From assembly GCF_021432065.1 (NCBI RefSeq), contig NZ_CP090364.1, forward strand, positions 2,990,601 to 3,054,600: a DNA stretch of 64,000 bases, given 5' to 3'. Under the pieces are notes generated by a model that did not search any database, was not told the origin of the DNA, and saw only the letters and a program-made list of their open reading frames with translations. Positions within the stretch are counted from its first letter, which is position 1. The number at the start of each line of letters is the position of its first letter. Shown here in pieces: positions 1 through 11,016 of the stretch. The DNA is from Photobacterium sp. TLY01. GTDB taxonomy: Bacteria; Pseudomonadota; Gammaproteobacteria; Enterobacterales; Vibrionaceae. The position numbers and the translations under genes are program-made.

Positions 1-13
1 AGACGGTGAAATC

Positions 14-1969
14 ATGTCCTTAAGAGCAAAACCGCTTTCACTTGCCATACTGGGCGCACTGCTAACAGCTGCTGCTCCAGCACTGGCAGACACTATTGAG
101 CTGCGCATTCTTGAAACCACAGACATTCACGCCAATGTCATGGACTACGACTACTACAAAGATAAAGCAACCGAGAAAACCGGGCTGGTCCGTACCGCAA
201 CCCTAATTGAGCAGGCCAGGCGCGAAGTTGCAAACAGTGTGCTGGTTGATAACGGCGATCTGATTCAGGGCAGCCCGATGGGAGACTACATCGCGGCGAA
301 AGGTCTGGCAGACGGTAGTGTTCACCCTGTCTATAAAGCCATGAACCCGCTCGATTACGAAGTCGGCAACATAGGGAACCATGAATTCAACTACGGGCTG
401 GATTTCCTGCAAGCGGCATTAAAAGGCGCAAACTTCCCCTATATCAATGCCAATGTTTACGACCTCAAGACAGGGGAAAACCTCTTTACCCCTTATCTGA
501 TTAAAACCTATCGCCTGAAAGATACCGACGGCGCAGCGCATGACATCAAGATAGGCTACATCGGCTTTGTGCCGCCGCAAATTATGACCTGGGATAAAAA
601 GAACCTGGAAGGCAAAGTCAGCGCCAGAGACATCAAGCAAACGGCTGACTATTTCGTGCCTAAGATGAAAGCAGAAGGCGCTGATGTCATCGTCGCGATT
701 CCGCATTCTGGCGTGTCTGCCGATCCTTACCAAGCGATGGCGGAAAACTCGGTTTATTACCTGACAGAAGTGAAAGGCATTGATGCGATCGCTTTCGGCC
801 ATGCCCACGCCGTCTTTCCGAGCCAAACCTTTGCCAGCCTGCCCAATACGGACATCGCCAAAGGCACAATCAATGGTGTCGCGGCGGTCATGCCCGGCCG
901 CTGGGGCGATCATCTGGGGGTGATCGATCTGGTACTGACCCGGCAAAATGGCAAGTGGACGGTGACTGAGCGTCAAACCCAGGCCCGCCCGATATTTGCC
1001 GATGGTAAAGCACAGGTAGCAGCGGACAGTAAACTGGTCGCAGCCGTGAAGGCGGATCACAAGGGAACGCGAGAATTCGTCAACCAGCCAATCGGTCAAG
1101 CCAGTGACGTGATGTACAGCTATCTGGCGCTGGTACAGGATGATCCGACCGTACAGATAGTGAACCTGGCACAGAAAGATTACGTCGAGCGCTTTATTCA
1201 GGGCGATCCGGATTTAGACGGCCTGCCTGTGCTGTCGGCAGCCGCCCCGTTCAAGGCGGGCGGCCGGGCGAACGATCCGGGCAACTACACCGAAGTGGAA
1301 GCCGGCCAGCTGACCTTCCGCAACGCAGCGGATCTGTACCTGTACCCCAACACCCTGGTGGCGCTGAAAGTGACAGGGAAAGAAGTCAAAGAGTGGCTGG
1401 AGTGCTCTGCCGGACAATTTAACCAGATCGACCTCAGCTCAAGCGCACCGCAGTCGCTGATCAACTGGGAAGACTTCCGTACTTATAATTTTGATGTGAT
1501 TGACGGTGTTCAATACCAGATAGATGTCTCACAGCCCGCCCGTTACGATGGTGACTGCAAGCTGATCAACCCGGAAGCTGAGCGTATTCAACAGCTGACC
1601 TATCAGGGCAAAGCGCTTGATCCGGCCCAAAACTTTATTATTGCGACCAACAATTACCGCGCCTACAGTGGCAAGTTTGCCGGCACAGGCGAGCAGCATA
1701 TCGCTTTTGCAGCGCCGGACGAAAACCGCACTGTGCTGGCCAGCTACATCAGCCGGGTCAGCAAAGAGAAAGGGCAGGTGACACCGAGTGCCGACAACAA
1801 CTGGCGCTTTGCTCCGCTTAAGAGCAACACACCACTGGATATCCGTTTTGAAACTTCACCGAGCAACAAAGCGGCATCCTTTATCAAAAACAAAGGCCAG
1901 TATCCGATGCAGCAAGTGGCTACTGATGCGGCCGGCTTTGCGGTTTACCGGATTGACCTGCAACACTGA
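14..1969 (+). CDS. cpdB: 2',3'-cyclic-nucleotide 2'-phosphodiesterase / 3'-nucleotidase, periplasmic
   Basis: The 651-residue protein has a signal peptide (residues 1-25, cleavage after ALA) and the layout of CpdB. An N-terminal metallophosphatase domain shows the metal-binding motifs TTDIHAN (D37, H39), DNGD (79-82), GNHEF (121-125) and GHAHAV (near 262). A 5'-nucleotidase C-terminal domain follows from about residue 345. E. coli CpdB is nearly the same length. The family hydrolyses 2',3'-cyclic nucleotides to 3'-nucleotides and then to nucleosides in the periplasm, allowing scavenging of RNA breakdown products. The gene is complete and is followed by a strong terminator. Its upstream region lies outside the window. 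Confidence 0.95.
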   Translation: MSLRAKPLSLAILGALLTAAAPALADTIELRILETTDIHANVMDYDYYKDKATEKTGLVRTATLIEQARREVANSVLVDNGDLIQGSPMGDYIAAKGLADGSVHPVYKAMNPLDYEVGNIGNHEFNYGLDFLQAALKGANFPYINANVYDLKTGENLFTPYLIKTYRLKDTDGAAHDIKIGYIGFVPPQIMTWDKKNLEGKVSARDIKQTADYFVPKMKAEGADVIVAIPHSGVSADPYQAMAENSVYYLTEVKGIDAIAFGHAHAVFPSQTFASLPNTDIAKGTINGVAAVMPGRWGDHLGVIDLVLTRQNGKWTVTERQTQARPIFADGKAQVAADSKLVAAVKADHKGTREFVNQPIGQASDVMYSYLALVQDDPTVQIVNLAQKDYVERFIQGDPDLDGLPVLSAAAPFKAGGRANDPGNYTEVEAGQLTFRNAADLYLYPNTLVALKVTGKEVKEWLECSAGQFNQIDLSSSAPQSLINWEDFRTYNFDVIDGVQYQIDVSQPARYDGDCKLINPEAERIQQLTYQGKALDPAQNFIIATNNYRAYSGKFAGTGEQHIAFAAPDENRTVLASYISRVSKEKGQVTPSADNNWRFAPLKSNTPLDIRFETSPSNKAASFIKNKGQYPMQQVATDAAGFAVYRIDLQH

Positions 1970-1994
1970 CATCAAAACCTATACGATGTCCCGA

Positions 1995-2023
1995 TACCGC
2001 GGCCAATGGCCGCGGTATTTTTT
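1995..2023 (+). terminator. Rho-independent terminator after cpdB
   Basis: A perfect 10-bp GC-rich stem (TACCGCGGCC / GGCCGCGGTA) with a 3-nt loop is followed directly by a T-run, 26 bp past the cpdB stop. Confidence 0.85.
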
Positions 2024-2064
2024 GGTAAGCTAGATAAAGAAGACCTCAACAACGACAAAAGACT

Positions 2065-2637
2065 ATGACTTCACCACTCGCGCAATTTCTGGCTCTGCAC
2101 GGTGCCGATCAGGCCACGATTGATCAGGCACTGTCGCTGGCCGAACCCTTAGAGCTCCCTACCCGGCATGTGCTGATCAATCAGGGAGAACTGGCATCAC
2201 AGGCGTTTTTTCTGATTGATGGCCTGTGCCATGCCTGCTACCTCACCGGAGACGGCAAAACCATCAGCAGAGATTTCTTCTGGGAGCAGGATCTGCTGAT
2301 TGGCTTTGAAAGCCTGCTGACCGATGAAGGCTCTCCCTATCTGCTGGAAACCTTATCACCCTGTCTGATTCAGACCCTGCCAGCTGAGCTGATCCTTGGC
2401 TGGCGCCAAGACATGCCAGGCCTGTATATGGCGTTGGTCGAGCGACAGTTGCTGTTCCGTGAACAGAAAGAGCAGTTCATGCGCCTGTACAGCCCGGCCC
2501 GACGCTATGCCCTGTTTACAGACAGCGTCGGTGAGCTGGCCACACACATCACAGCGCCACAGCTGGCATCGTTTCTGAACCTGTCACTGAGTCAGCTGGA
2601 CAGCCTGCAGCGCCATCTGGCCGCGTCAGGGAAATAA
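2065..2637 (+). CDS. Crp/Fnr-type cyclic-nucleotide-binding regulator
   Basis: This 190-residue protein has an N-terminal cyclic-nucleotide-binding beta-barrel, with the run LINQGELASQAFFLIDGLCHA resembling the CRP effector domain. The C-terminal part (about 150-190) is a short helical segment that may be a reduced HTH (TAPQLASFLNLSLSQLDSLQRHL). Such short Crp family members are common in vibrios and often lack residues needed for cAMP binding; I cannot name the ligand. The gene stands alone between cpdB and the acetyltransferase gene and has only a weak ribosome binding site. Specific targets cannot be inferred. Confidence 0.75.
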   Translation: MTSPLAQFLALHGADQATIDQALSLAEPLELPTRHVLINQGELASQAFFLIDGLCHACYLTGDGKTISRDFFWEQDLLIGFESLLTDEGSPYLLETLSPCLIQTLPAELILGWRQDMPGLYMALVERQLLFREQKEQFMRLYSPARRYALFTDSVGELATHITAPQLASFLNLSLSQLDSLQRHLAASGK

Positions 2638-2710
2638 ACGCCGGTTGCGGGATTTCATCGCGCATTTTATGCTGGTGCTCAGGAACAGCAGCCCTAAAAG
2701 GACATAATCA

Positions 2711-3175
2711 ATGCAGTGGCAATGCCTTCGCTTTGATCAGCTCACCACTGATCAGCTCTATGACATCATGAAACTCAGGGTAGATGTGTTCGTGGTTGAG
2801 CAACACTGTCCGTATCCGGAACTTGATGGCCACGACAAAGCTCGGGATGTGCATCATGTAATCGCTTATGACAAGGGCATGCTGATGGCTTATCTGCGGC
2901 TATTACCGGCAGGCACAACCTACGATTGTGTCAGTATCGGACGGGTGATTACCGCGGAAGCGGCGCGGGGCAAAGGGATGGGCAATATTTTGCTCACCCA
3001 AGGGCTGGCGTACGCCGAGCAACTGTGGCCGGGACAGGACATTGAAATCGGCGCACAGTCGCACTTGCAGAGTTATTACGGGCGCTTTGGCTTTGAGCCA
3101 AGCTCTGACGAATACCTGGAAGACGGCATTCCCCATATTGATATGCGGCTGACGAAAGACCCCGCAGCCGCCTGA
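2711..3175 (+). CDS. elaA: ElaA family GNAT N-acetyltransferase
   Basis: The 154-residue protein matches ElaA in length and motifs. It begins with a segment containing LYDIMKLRVDVFVVEQHCPYPELDG, typical of ElaA, and contains the acetyl-CoA-binding stretch IGRVITAEAARGKGMG (about residues 77-92) and the C-terminal YYGRFGFEPSSDEYLEDGIPH. It probably transfers an acetyl group from acetyl-CoA to an amine; the substrate of the family is not firmly known. It is transcribed rightward and converges on the OapA-like gene eight bases beyond its stop. Confidence 0.88.
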   Translation: MQWQCLRFDQLTTDQLYDIMKLRVDVFVVEQHCPYPELDGHDKARDVHHVIAYDKGMLMAYLRLLPAGTTYDCVSIGRVITAEAARGKGMGNILLTQGLAYAEQLWPGQDIEIGAQSHLQSYYGRFGFEPSSDEYLEDGIPHIDMRLTKDPAAA

Positions 3176-3183
3176 CCTTTTCG

Positions 3184-3891
3184 TTACTGACCGCGGGCGA
3201 AACTACCGTCTGAGCGGCGAAAGAACATCACAGGATCGCCATCGCGGCTCTCAATCTGCAGCACATCCAGATCACCATTGGCCAGTTGTTTATAGCGCAA
3301 TAACTGGCCAGATTTTATGTAACTGAGCGGTTTATCTTTACCTTCAATCGCAGCAATGGCGTAGAGATCGGTCAAAGGTAACGACTTGGCACGGAAGATG
3401 GTCGCCAGAGTTTCCCCTTTCTGGACTTCATAACTCCGCCAGTTTTCGGAAGAGGCGGACTGCCGGGATGTTGTCTTCGCTGAAGAGGATGACGTCGTCA
3501 CCGCGGTTTGCGACGCCACAGCGGTGGTCTTTGCCGGACGAGGCGGCGATGCCGGTTCCGGACGCTGGCCGACAGGTAAAGGCACGGGCTCATCCAGATT
3601 CAGTGCCACTTCCTGACGCACAGGCTCGCTGCCGGGAATTTTTAGCTCGGGTTCTGAAGCTGGCAACAGGAACAGGATCAGTACGACAGGCGCCAGAACC
3701 ATTAATGCTTTGCGATGAAAGCCGGGCAACTGCTGCCAATAGGGCTCGACCCGTAGTCTGATCTTCTGCCACTGCATCTGGCCTGCTTCCCGCCAGTTCA
3801 GCTGGCTGAGCCGGCTTTTCCACTTCGTCAGCGACACCTGTGGCAGGGCCGGGGCCGATTTCTTCCGGTTACGGCGTTTCGCTTGTCCCAT
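3184..3891 (-). CDS. OapA-like LysM/opacity-associated inner-membrane protein
   Basis: The 235-residue protein starts with a basic cytoplasmic segment (GQAKRRNRKKSAP). One transmembrane helix (about 67-86, ALMVLAPVVLILFLLPA) is followed by a proline/serine/threonine-rich linker and a C-terminal LysM/OapA domain beginning at SYEVQKGETLATIFRAKSLP. This arrangement is that of the opacity-associated protein A family found near cell-wall genes in Pasteurellaceae and Vibrionaceae. It probably spans the inner membrane with the LysM-like domain in the periplasm, binding peptidoglycan. It is divergent from fklB, with about 140 bp of shared promoter space. Confidence 0.8.
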   Translation of the reverse strand: MGQAKRRNRKKSAPALPQVSLTKWKSRLSQLNWREAGQMQWQKIRLRVEPYWQQLPGFHRKALMVLAPVVLILFLLPASEPELKIPGSEPVRQEVALNLDEPVPLPVGQRPEPASPPRPAKTTAVASQTAVTTSSSSAKTTSRQSASSENWRSYEVQKGETLATIFRAKSLPLTDLYAIAAIEGKDKPLSYIKSGQLLRYKQLANGDLDVLQIESRDGDPVMFFRRSDGSFARGQ

Positions 3892-4028
3892 AACAACTAC
3901 TCTCCATCACTCTGCGCCAAAACTTCAGGGTCACGCTTTGATGCGACCTCTGTTCACAAAAGTTTACCCCTGAGGGTTGAAACTGTTATCCTGCCCGCTT
4001 AATTCACTCGACATAAAGAGACGACACT

Positions 4029-4649
4029 ATGTCTGACGTTAAACTAGATACAGTTGAAACTAAAGCGAGCTACGGTATTGGTCTGCAAATGGGCCAGCAA
4101 CTGGCTCAAAGTGGCCTGGAAGGCCTGAACGTTGCTGCCATTGCCAAAGGTATCGCAACCTCGCTGACTGGCGACATGCCAGAAATCGCTGTAGACGACA
4201 TCAACGACGCACTGCGTGATCTGCACACCCGCGCTGAAGAAGCTCGTCAGGTACAGGCTAAAGCTGCCGCTGCTGAAGGCGAAGCCTTCCTCAAAGATAA
4301 CGCACTGCGTCCAGAAGTAACAGTCACCGAATCAGGTCTTCAGTACGAAGTTCTGGTTGAAGGTAACGGCGAAATCCCAACGTCTGACAAACAAGTACGT
4401 GTTCACTACCACGGCCAGCTGACTGACGGCACTGTATTCGACAGTTCAGTATCCCGTGGTCAGCCAGCAGAATTCCCTGTTACCGGCGTTATCGCTGGTT
4501 GGGTAGAAGCTCTGCAAATGATGCCTGTCGGTTCTAAGTGGAAACTGTATATTCCGCAAAACCTGGCATACGGTGAGCGTGGCGCAGGTGCTGCCATCCC
4601 ACCTTTCGCTGCACTTGTTTTCGAAGTTGAGCTGCTGGACATCCTGTAA
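4029..4649 (+). CDS. fklB: FKBP-type peptidyl-prolyl cis-trans isomerase, FklB type
   Basis: The 206-residue protein matches FklB (FKBP22). It has an N-terminal helical dimerisation region (1-90, rich in Ala/Glu) and a C-terminal FKBP domain with [42 protein letters not shown] and [25 protein letters not shown]. It catalyses prolyl cis-trans isomerisation and can act as a chaperone. There is no signal peptide, so it should be cytosolic. An AAAGAGACGAC sequence gives the ribosome binding site. A strong terminator follows. Confidence 0.93.
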   Translation: MSDVKLDTVETKASYGIGLQMGQQLAQSGLEGLNVAAIAKGIATSLTGDMPEIAVDDINDALRDLHTRAEEARQVQAKAAAAEGEAFLKDNALRPEVTVTESGLQYEVLVEGNGEIPTSDKQVRVHYHGQLTDGTVFDSSVSRGQPAEFPVTGVIAGWVEALQMMPVGSKWKLYIPQNLAYGERGAGAAIPPFAALVFEVELLDIL

Positions 4650-4666
4650 GTCCTGCCCCCCTTCTG

Positions 4667-4694
4667 AAAAACGGTGCTTCGGCACCGTTTTTTT
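4667..4694 (+). terminator. Terminator after fklB
   Basis: ACGGTGC-TTC-GGCACCGT hairpin with a flanking A-run and T-run, a standard Rho-independent terminator that could work on both strands. Confidence 0.9.
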
Positions 4695-4822
4695 GTCTCA
4701 TATCAGCAACATACCCTGACAATAACCTGACAAACGCCCTCTTTTTTCTTTTCCAGACTACGCTTAGAGTAGCTTACGCCTTCCCCACGGGAAAACCTCA
4801 TCACGATTCCAAGGAGAACACT

Positions 4823-5311
4823 ATGACCCGAGCTCTATTCCAACGCTTTTGGCTGGCTGCAATGCCATTACTGGCCTGTCTGGCCCTTAGCCCTGCCGCC
4901 CACGCTTTTAGCCTGTCCGACTTATTCGGCGGCGGTGACGATAAAATGGAAGCCCTGGCCGATAACCCCCTCGCCAGTATGCTGACCGATCAACTCGGTG
5001 TCAGTACTGAACAGGCTGCGGGCGGTGCCGGTGCGCTGCTGTCCATGGCCGCCAGCCAGTTAAGCGGCGATCAGGCTACTGAGCTGACCAAACTGATCCC
5101 GGGATCAGAAAACCTGATGGACGCGATTCCTGCCGGACTGGGCGGCATGCTGAATAATATGGACGCGCTGGGCCCTGTGTTCACCGCATTAGGGTTAGAT
5201 GCCAGCATGATCAGTCAGTTCGTTCCCATTATCACCCAATTTTTAGGCACGCAGGGCGCCAGTGCCGGCCTGATTGATACCCTGACCAAAATCTGGACAC
5301 CAGCCAGCTGA
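4823..5311 (+). CDS. DUF2780 family secreted protein
   Basis: The 162-residue protein has a signal peptide (1-28, ending PAAHA) and then an alanine/glycine/methionine-rich helical body with the VS-TEQAAGGAGALLSMA pattern and a C-terminal QFVPIITQFLGTQ segment. This is the DUF2780 family, common in Vibrionaceae and of unknown function. The ribosome binding site AAGGAG lies 7 nt before the start. It is a single-gene unit convergent with cysH, sharing the bidirectional terminator near 5400. Confidence 0.8.
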   Translation: MTRALFQRFWLAAMPLLACLALSPAAHAFSLSDLFGGGDDKMEALADNPLASMLTDQLGVSTEQAAGGAGALLSMAASQLSGDQATELTKLIPGSENLMDAIPAGLGGMLNNMDALGPVFTALGLDASMISQFVPIITQFLGTQGASAGLIDTLTKIWTPAS

Positions 5312-5394
5312 ATCACCACCTGATACCGGGCAGCGAGCGTAACGATTTCACCTTTTTCAGCTGTCAGACTCAGGTCAATTTTCTGATTCCCCAT

Positions 5395-5430
5395 AAAAAA
5401 ACCTGACCGGTTTCCCGCTCAGGTTTTTTA
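5395..5430. terminator. Bidirectional terminator between the DUF2780 gene and cysH
   Basis: An A-run, ACCTGA ... TCAGGT stem and T-run give a hairpin with U-tracts on both strands, serving the convergent genes on each side. Confidence 0.8.
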
Positions 5431-5454
5431 TTTGCGCAATGTAAAGCTGTCGGA

Positions 5455-6216
5455 TTAGATCCCTGAGCCGTCGCTCTCTGCATCATCTTCATGCAGCCCG
5501 CATTCCCGCTTCAGGCCGAAGAAACGGGTTTCTTCTTCTTTCATGCCCGGCTCCCACTTCACTGTGGTGTGAACATCACCGACAGAACGATAGCCTTGAG
5601 CCAATAACGGATGGTAAGGCAAATCATGTTTCAGCAGGTATTCATCAATATCCTGCTCTGACCAATCGATCAAAGGCAGGAATTTGAATTTACCGTTCTG
5701 AATCGCCAGTACCGGCAAGGTTGCACGGGAGGATGACTGCTCCCGACGCAAGCCAGAGAACCAGGTTTTCACCGCCAGTTCTTCCAGTGCACGGCGCATC
5801 GGCTCCACCTTGTTCATTTTGTTGTACTGCTTAATGCCATCAACACCCTGAGTCCACAGCTGGCCGTAGCGTGCTTCCTGCCAGGCAGGACTGAGCTCTG
5901 AACGGTACACTTTCAGATTCAGATTCAGTCGCTCGGTCAGAAAATCGACAAACTGATAGGTTTCAGGGAACAGGTATCCCGTGTCTGTCAGAATCACAGG
6001 TACATTGGGTGACTCCTGAGTCACCAGATGCAGCATGACCGCAGACTGGATACCAAAACTGGAGGCTAACGCAAAGTTGCCATCCAAAAATTCCAGCGCC
6101 CAGCGAACCCGCTCTTGGGCTGTCATCTGCTCCAGCTCGGCGTTAATTTCCGCCAGCTGAAGGATCTGCTCCACTTTGGTGGCACTCAGCAAATCCGCCA
6201 ACGCACATTTAGGCAT
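5455..6216 (-). CDS. cysH: Phosphoadenylyl-sulfate (PAPS) reductase
   Basis: This 253-residue cytosolic enzyme reduces PAPS to sulfite with thioredoxin. Visible signatures are the PP-loop region [19 protein letters not shown], the [13 protein letters not shown] strand, [14 protein letters not shown], and the C-terminal catalytic motif KRECGLH with the single redox cysteine. The absence of a second CC motif points to PAPS rather than APS as substrate. The start overlaps the cysI end by 8 bp, and the three genes form a cysJIH operon as in enterics, where CysB regulation is expected. Confidence 0.95.
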   Translation of the reverse strand: MPKCALADLLSATKVEQILQLAEINAELEQMTAQERVRWALEFLDGNFALASSFGIQSAVMLHLVTQESPNVPVILTDTGYLFPETYQFVDFLTERLNLNLKVYRSELSPAWQEARYGQLWTQGVDGIKQYNKMNKVEPMRRALEELAVKTWFSGLRREQSSSRATLPVLAIQNGKFKFLPLIDWSEQDIDEYLLKHDLPYHPLLAQGYRSVGDVHTTVKWEPGMKEEETRFFGLKRECGLHEDDAESDGSGI

Positions 6217-7900
6217 AAAAATCCCTTACAGAGACTTCAACAGGTGCAATGATGCCGCTACGGATCGTAAAGTCACCGAAGCCTTCACCGTCCTCACGCT
6301 CGGTTGCCCAACGGCCCACCAGTTGATCCAGTTCACTCATGATTTCATCAACAGTAATATTTTCACGGTACATTTTAGGAATACGTGTGCCGTTAATATT
6401 ACCGCCCAAGTGCAGGTTATAACGCCCCGGCGCTTTACCCACCAGACCAATTTCTGCCAGCATGGCGCGGCCACAGCCATTCGGACAGCCGGTCACGCGC
6501 AAAATCACGTGCTCCTCTTTACCCAGGCCGTGTTTTTCCAGCAAGCCTTCGAAATCGGTGACGAATTCAGGCAAGAAACGCTCGGCTTCCGCCATCGCCA
6601 GCGGACAGGTTGGCAACGATACACACGCCATTGAATTCTGACGTTGTACGCTGACACCGTCGTCAATCAAGCCATGATCGCGGGCGATCTTTTCGATCGT
6701 CGCTTTGTCTTCTTTGGCCACGCCGGCAATGATCAGGTTCTGATTGGATGTCATGCGCAGATCCCCTTTGTGGATCTTGGCAATCTCGGCCACACCGGTT
6801 TTCAGCGGTTTGCCCGGGTAATCCAGAATTCGGCCGTTTTCAATGAACAGCGTCAGGTGATATTTACCGTCAATGCCATCCACCCAACCGATGCGATCAC
6901 CGCGATCAGTAAACTCGTAAGGACGGCTGGCTTCAAAGGTAATACCGGCACGTTTCTCCACTTCCGCCTTGAAGACGTCAACACCGACACGATCCAGGGT
7001 GTATTTGGTTTTCGCGTTCTTACGGTTTGAGCGGTTACCCCAGTCACGTTGCGTGGTCACCACCGCGGCGGCAACATCCAGCGTTTTGTCCAGTGGCACG
7101 AAACCAAAGTCATCGGCGCGACGCGGATACGTCGTGGTATCACCGTGGGTCATGGCCAAACCGCCGCCCACCAGCACGTTAAAGCCGATCAGCTGACCGT
7201 TTTCGGCAATCGCGACAAAGTTCAGGTCATTCGCATGCACGTCCACATCATTCTGCGGCGGGATCACCACTGTGGTTTTGAATTTACGCGGCAGGTAATT
7301 CGAACCCAGGATCGGCTCCTGATCCTGATGCCCTTCAATTTTTTCACCATCAAGCCAGATCTCCGCATAAGCACGGGTCTGAGGCAGCAGATGCTCGCTG
7401 ATCTTCTTCGCCCATTCGTACGCCTGCTGATGCAGTTCTGACTCCACAGGATTCGAGGTACACAGCACGTTACGGTTGACGTCACCAGCGGTGGCAATCG
7501 AGTCGATACCGTACTCGTTCAGTGTCTGGTGCATCAGCTTGATATCCGGCTTCAGTACACCATGGAACTGAAACGTCTGGCGGGTGGTCAGACGGATACT
7601 GCCGTACATGGTTTTGTCTTGCGCGAATTTATCAATCGCCAGCCATTGTTGCGGGGTGATGATGCCTCCCGGCATACGGGCACGCAGCATGACGTTGTGC
7701 AAAGGTTCCAGTTTCTGCTTCTGGCGCTCAGGACGGATATCTCGGTCATCCTGCTGATACATCCCGTGGAAACGGATCAGCTGGAAGTTATCTGCCGTAA
7801 AGCCACCGGTAATGCGGTCCTGCAGATCCTGCTCAATGGTCCCGCGCAGAAAGTTACTCTCGCGTTTCAGGCGTTCGTTATCGGACAGTTTCTCAGTCAT
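6209..7900 (-). CDS. cysI: Sulfite reductase [NADPH] hemoprotein beta-component
   Basis: The 563-residue protein carries the siroheme/4Fe-4S ligand motifs, with [20 protein letters not shown] and [20 protein letters not shown] forming the CX5CXnCX3C cluster-binding site near residues 430-480. Its length matches E. coli CysI (570). Together with CysJ it reduces sulfite to sulfide with six electrons. Its start overlaps the cysJ stop by one base, suggesting translational coupling. Confidence 0.97.
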   Translation of the reverse strand: MTEKLSDNERLKRESNFLRGTIEQDLQDRITGGFTADNFQLIRFHGMYQQDDRDIRPERQKQKLEPLHNVMLRARMPGGIITPQQWLAIDKFAQDKTMYGSIRLTTRQTFQFHGVLKPDIKLMHQTLNEYGIDSIATAGDVNRNVLCTSNPVESELHQQAYEWAKKISEHLLPQTRAYAEIWLDGEKIEGHQDQEPILGSNYLPRKFKTTVVIPPQNDVDVHANDLNFVAIAENGQLIGFNVLVGGGLAMTHGDTTTYPRRADDFGFVPLDKTLDVAAAVVTTQRDWGNRSNRKNAKTKYTLDRVGVDVFKAEVEKRAGITFEASRPYEFTDRGDRIGWVDGIDGKYHLTLFIENGRILDYPGKPLKTGVAEIAKIHKGDLRMTSNQNLIIAGVAKEDKATIEKIARDHGLIDDGVSVQRQNSMACVSLPTCPLAMAEAERFLPEFVTDFEGLLEKHGLGKEEHVILRVTGCPNGCGRAMLAEIGLVGKAPGRYNLHLGGNINGTRIPKMYRENITVDEIMSELDQLVGRWATEREDGEGFGDFTIRSGIIAPVEVSVRDFYA

Positions 7901-9720
7901 CAGTACACATCCTTCTGGTAGCGTTTGGCTTTACGCAAATCATTCAAATACAGCTCGGCATCTTCGCGGCTCTTGCCGCCCTGCTGCTCGACAACAGTGA
8001 TCAGTGCGTCATGCACATCTTTTGCCATCCGGTTGGCATCGCCGCACACGTAAATATGTGCGCCGTCTTTCAGCCATTGCCAAACTTCTGCCGCATTTTC
8101 CAGAATACGGTGCTGGACATACACTTTCTCTGACTGATCGCGGCTGAAAGCCACATCCAGTTTGGTCAGAATGCCGTCTTTGAGGTACTTCTGCCACTCC
8201 ACCTGATACAGGAAGTCCTGGGTAAAGGTACGGTCGCCAAAGAACAGCCAGTTTTTCCCTTCGGCATCGCGGTTATCACGCTCCTGCACAAAAGCGCGGA
8301 ATGGCGCGATCCCTGTGCCCGGGCCAATCATGATTACCGGGGTATTATCATTGGCCGGCAGTTTGAAGTTATTGTTGCCTTCAACAAACACACGCACCGT
8401 GCCGCCTTCTTCCAGACGGTGCGACAGGAAGCTGGAAGCACCACCAAAGCGGCTTTCTTCGCCTTGCTGATATTCCACCAGACCAACCGTCAGGTGCACT
8501 TCTTCACCCACCTCTTCCTGACTGGAAGCAATAGAGTACAGGCGCGGCGTCAAACGGCGCAGTAAACCCTGCAACTGCTCGGCGCTCAGCTGGGTTTTCT
8601 TCTCGGCAAAGACATCAATCACCTGAGTATTGGCTGCGTACTCTCGCAGTTTGTCTTTGTCTTCCACCAGCTTCTGCAGCTTCTTGCTGCCAGACAGTTC
8701 AGCGAACTTGGTCACCAGCTGTGGGTTAGCAGCAGTGATTTCGTATTTAGAAACCAGTGCGTCTTTCAGGCTGTAGGCTTGGCCGTCCACTTCCACGCTT
8801 TCGTCGCCGCTGAGGCCGACTTTCGCAGCCAGCGCTTCAGCCAGGGCAGGATCATTGTCATACCAAACACCCAGCGCATCACCCGGCTGATAAGTCAGAC
8901 CAGATTCACCGAGATCGATTTCCACATGACGGACATCTTTACCGGAGTCACGACCGGTAATCTTCTGACTGACCAGCAGCTCTGCCGCATACGGATTTTG
9001 CTTGTTGTACTGAGAAACAGCCGCTGTCGCGTTTTGAGCCACATGCAACTGAACCACTTCGGCATCATTGCCGCCCAGCAGTTCGTCTTTGATGGTCTCC
9101 AGCGCCTTGGCGCGCCACTCGGCGGCCGGGGCATCGTAATCAACATCACAGTCGATACGATCCACAAACGGTTTGGCACCCAGCTTACTGAGGTAGCTGT
9201 CAAAATCTTTGGCCGTCTGGCAGAAGAATTCATAACTGGAGTCACCCAGACCCAGTACGGCATAGTTCAGATTCGGCAGCTTAGGCGCACGCTTGGACTG
9301 CAGGAATTCATGCAGTTCCATGGCATCATCCGGCGCTTCACCCTCACCGTGGGTTGAGGCCACGATGATCACGTGGGTTTCTTTGGCCAGGTTTTTGCCT
9401 TTGTAATCGCCAGAGGCAAACACGTCAGCCTGGATACCGGCCGCAACCGCTTCTTCCTTCAGCGCCTGAGCAACGCCTTTGGCGTTCCCCGTCTGAGAGG
9501 CATAAATAATGGTAAGTTTGCCAGCCGGTTTCGCTGCTACAGCGGCGATGGGCTGACCGGCAGGCTGCTGGCCCGCCGTTTGGGTTTGACTTAATCCCCA
9601 GAAATAACCGCTGATCCAAGCCAGTTGCTGTGGTGACAGCTCTGCGACTGTCTGTTGCAGCTGACCGATCTGCTGATCATTGAGAGGGCTTGCTAAAGCC
9701 GAGAGTTCCTTAAGTAACAT
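7900..9720 (-). CDS. cysJ: Sulfite reductase [NADPH] flavoprotein alpha-component
   Basis: The 606-residue protein has an N-terminal flavodoxin domain ([52 protein letters not shown]) followed by an FAD-binding domain ([11 protein letters not shown]) and an NADPH-binding domain ([35 protein letters not shown]). The C-terminus ends in KRYQKDVY as in other CysJ proteins. It passes electrons from NADPH via FAD and FMN to CysI. It is the first gene of cysJIH, so the operon promoter should lie in 9721-9886. Confidence 0.97.
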   Translation of the reverse strand: MLLKELSALASPLNDQQIGQLQQTVAELSPQQLAWISGYFWGLSQTQTAGQQPAGQPIAAVAAKPAGKLTIIYASQTGNAKGVAQALKEEAVAAGIQADVFASGDYKGKNLAKETHVIIVASTHGEGEAPDDAMELHEFLQSKRAPKLPNLNYAVLGLGDSSYEFFCQTAKDFDSYLSKLGAKPFVDRIDCDVDYDAPAAEWRAKALETIKDELLGGNDAEVVQLHVAQNATAAVSQYNKQNPYAAELLVSQKITGRDSGKDVRHVEIDLGESGLTYQPGDALGVWYDNDPALAEALAAKVGLSGDESVEVDGQAYSLKDALVSKYEITAANPQLVTKFAELSGSKKLQKLVEDKDKLREYAANTQVIDVFAEKKTQLSAEQLQGLLRRLTPRLYSIASSQEEVGEEVHLTVGLVEYQQGEESRFGGASSFLSHRLEEGGTVRVFVEGNNNFKLPANDNTPVIMIGPGTGIAPFRAFVQERDNRDAEGKNWLFFGDRTFTQDFLYQVEWQKYLKDGILTKLDVAFSRDQSEKVYVQHRILENAAEVWQWLKDGAHIYVCGDANRMAKDVHDALITVVEQQGGKSREDAELYLNDLRKAKRYQKDVY

Positions 9721-9886
9721 GACACGACGATCCCTTTACATTGCGTAAGGGTAGATTAGCTACTCGACGAAATAACAAGAAAGAATAGATAAGAATGTTT
9801 TATAACTTTTTGGAAGAGAAAAGCAGAAGGTTAGCAAATTAAGCGGCACAAAGACGCCCAATCCGGAGGATCAGGCGCCGCGGCAT

Positions 9887-10120
9887 TCAGAAATGATCGG
9901 CAATACGGACCTGATGAAAACCCACCTCAAAGGCACGTTCAGTGGCTGTGTCTATGTCCCTGTAGCACTTTTCACTGCCTGAGCCGTCAGTCAGGGTGAC
10001 AAAGCCACCACGGCGATGACGAAATTCGACCACCCAGCCGTTGGCCTGCAGTGAAGGCTCAATCACAGCTTCCACTATTTCGCTGTCCGCATATAAACGC
10101 TGTAACTCGGTAATTGTCAT
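9887..10120 (-). CDS. Hypothetical small protein, 77 residues
   Basis: I do not recognise this protein. It begins MTITELQRLYADSEIV and contains GWVVEFRHRRGGFVTLTDGSG, followed by DIDTATERAFEVGFHQVRI. The mix of short strands and helices suggests a small soluble alpha/beta domain. An upstream in-frame GTG (at 10147) is possible, but the ATG at 10120 has an AGGA-like sequence in front and gives a cleaner start. It sits between cysJ and the YfaZ gene on the same strand as both. Confidence 0.6.
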   Translation of the reverse strand: MTITELQRLYADSEIVEAVIEPSLQANGWVVEFRHRRGGFVTLTDGSGSEKCYRDIDTATERAFEVGFHQVRIADHF

Positions 10121-10182
10121 CTGCCTGATTCCTGCATCAATGCCCACTTTAAAAATGGCCTATAACTCAGCAAACAGGCAAC

Positions 10183-10213
10183 AAAAAAGCCATGCGTTTA
10201 GCATGGCTTTGTT
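10183..10213 (-). terminator. Terminator after the YfaZ-like gene
   Basis: AAAGCCATG ... CATGGCTTT hairpin, with a U-run on the minus-strand transcript, placed just past the stop of the YfaZ-like gene. Confidence 0.8.
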
Positions 10214-10230
10214 CAACAGCGCTAAACCGA

Positions 10231-10887
10231 TCAGAAATCGACTTCAACACCGGCAAAGAATCCGTCCAGCTTCACTTTGCTGCCAGCAGGATTATTAATC
10301 GCATCGAAATCGTAATCCATCACGCGGTATCCGCCACGCAGATTAAGATCCGCCGCCACCAAAGGAATGGTGAACTTCATACCCGCTTTAGCATCAAGCG
10401 TGCTGGTATCATCAAAGCTACCAACGTTACCTTCCACAAATACCGCCAGTGGTGTCATAGGAATACCGACTTCGGCATTACCGTAAATCGCTGGCTGCCA
10501 CTCATCATCAAACGTCTGCATGTGACCTTGAGCATTGTACTCGCCGTCACCGAATTTAATCAGTGACACACCCACATCCACCGCAACCAGATCGTTATCC
10601 AGAATCTCGTAATACAGCGTAAAGTCAGTTTGTTTAAATGCCACCGCATCCGATTCTACATTGGCGTAAGCAATACGTGCGTTCGGAATCAGTGGAATAA
10701 AATGTTCAAACGATGCATAAAATGAAGGAATGGTTTTGTCGCCACCGTCTACTGCATCGTTAATTTCAGCGCTGCTCATCCAGGCATCCGCGCCTACTGT
10801 ACCGCCCAGCAGCATGTCTGCCTGAGCAGGTACTGCTGCTGCAATTGCCACTGCGACGGCCGCTGCTGAAAGCATGTTTTTTTTCAT
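10231..10887 (-). CDS. YfaZ family outer-membrane protein
   Basis: From the ATG at 10887 the protein is 218 residues, with a signal peptide (KKNMLSAAAVAVAIAAAVPAQA) and a body of alternating amphipathic strands typical of a beta-barrel. It ends in a C-terminal phenylalanine (GVEVDF), as in many outer-membrane barrels recognised by BAM. This fits the YfaZ family, whose function is not established. CGGAGA 8 nt upstream supports this start over the longer in-frame one at 10911. It is monocistronic with its own terminator. Confidence 0.8.
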   Translation of the reverse strand: MKKNMLSAAAVAVAIAAAVPAQADMLLGGTVGADAWMSSAEINDAVDGGDKTIPSFYASFEHFIPLIPNARIAYANVESDAVAFKQTDFTLYYEILDNDLVAVDVGVSLIKFGDGEYNAQGHMQTFDDEWQPAIYGNAEVGIPMTPLAVFVEGNVGSFDDTSTLDAKAGMKFTIPLVAADLNLRGGYRVMDYDFDAINNPAGSKVKLDGFFAGVEVDF

Positions 10888-11016
10888 TTCTGAGTCTCCG
10901 CTCTTTATCATTGTGCTTTGATTTTTCTGCGCCAGACTATACCAGATGCTATGTAATAAAACTGCATTTCATCGCCGGGAATCAGGGATTTGGCTCAAGC
11001 TCACTTTTTGAACATG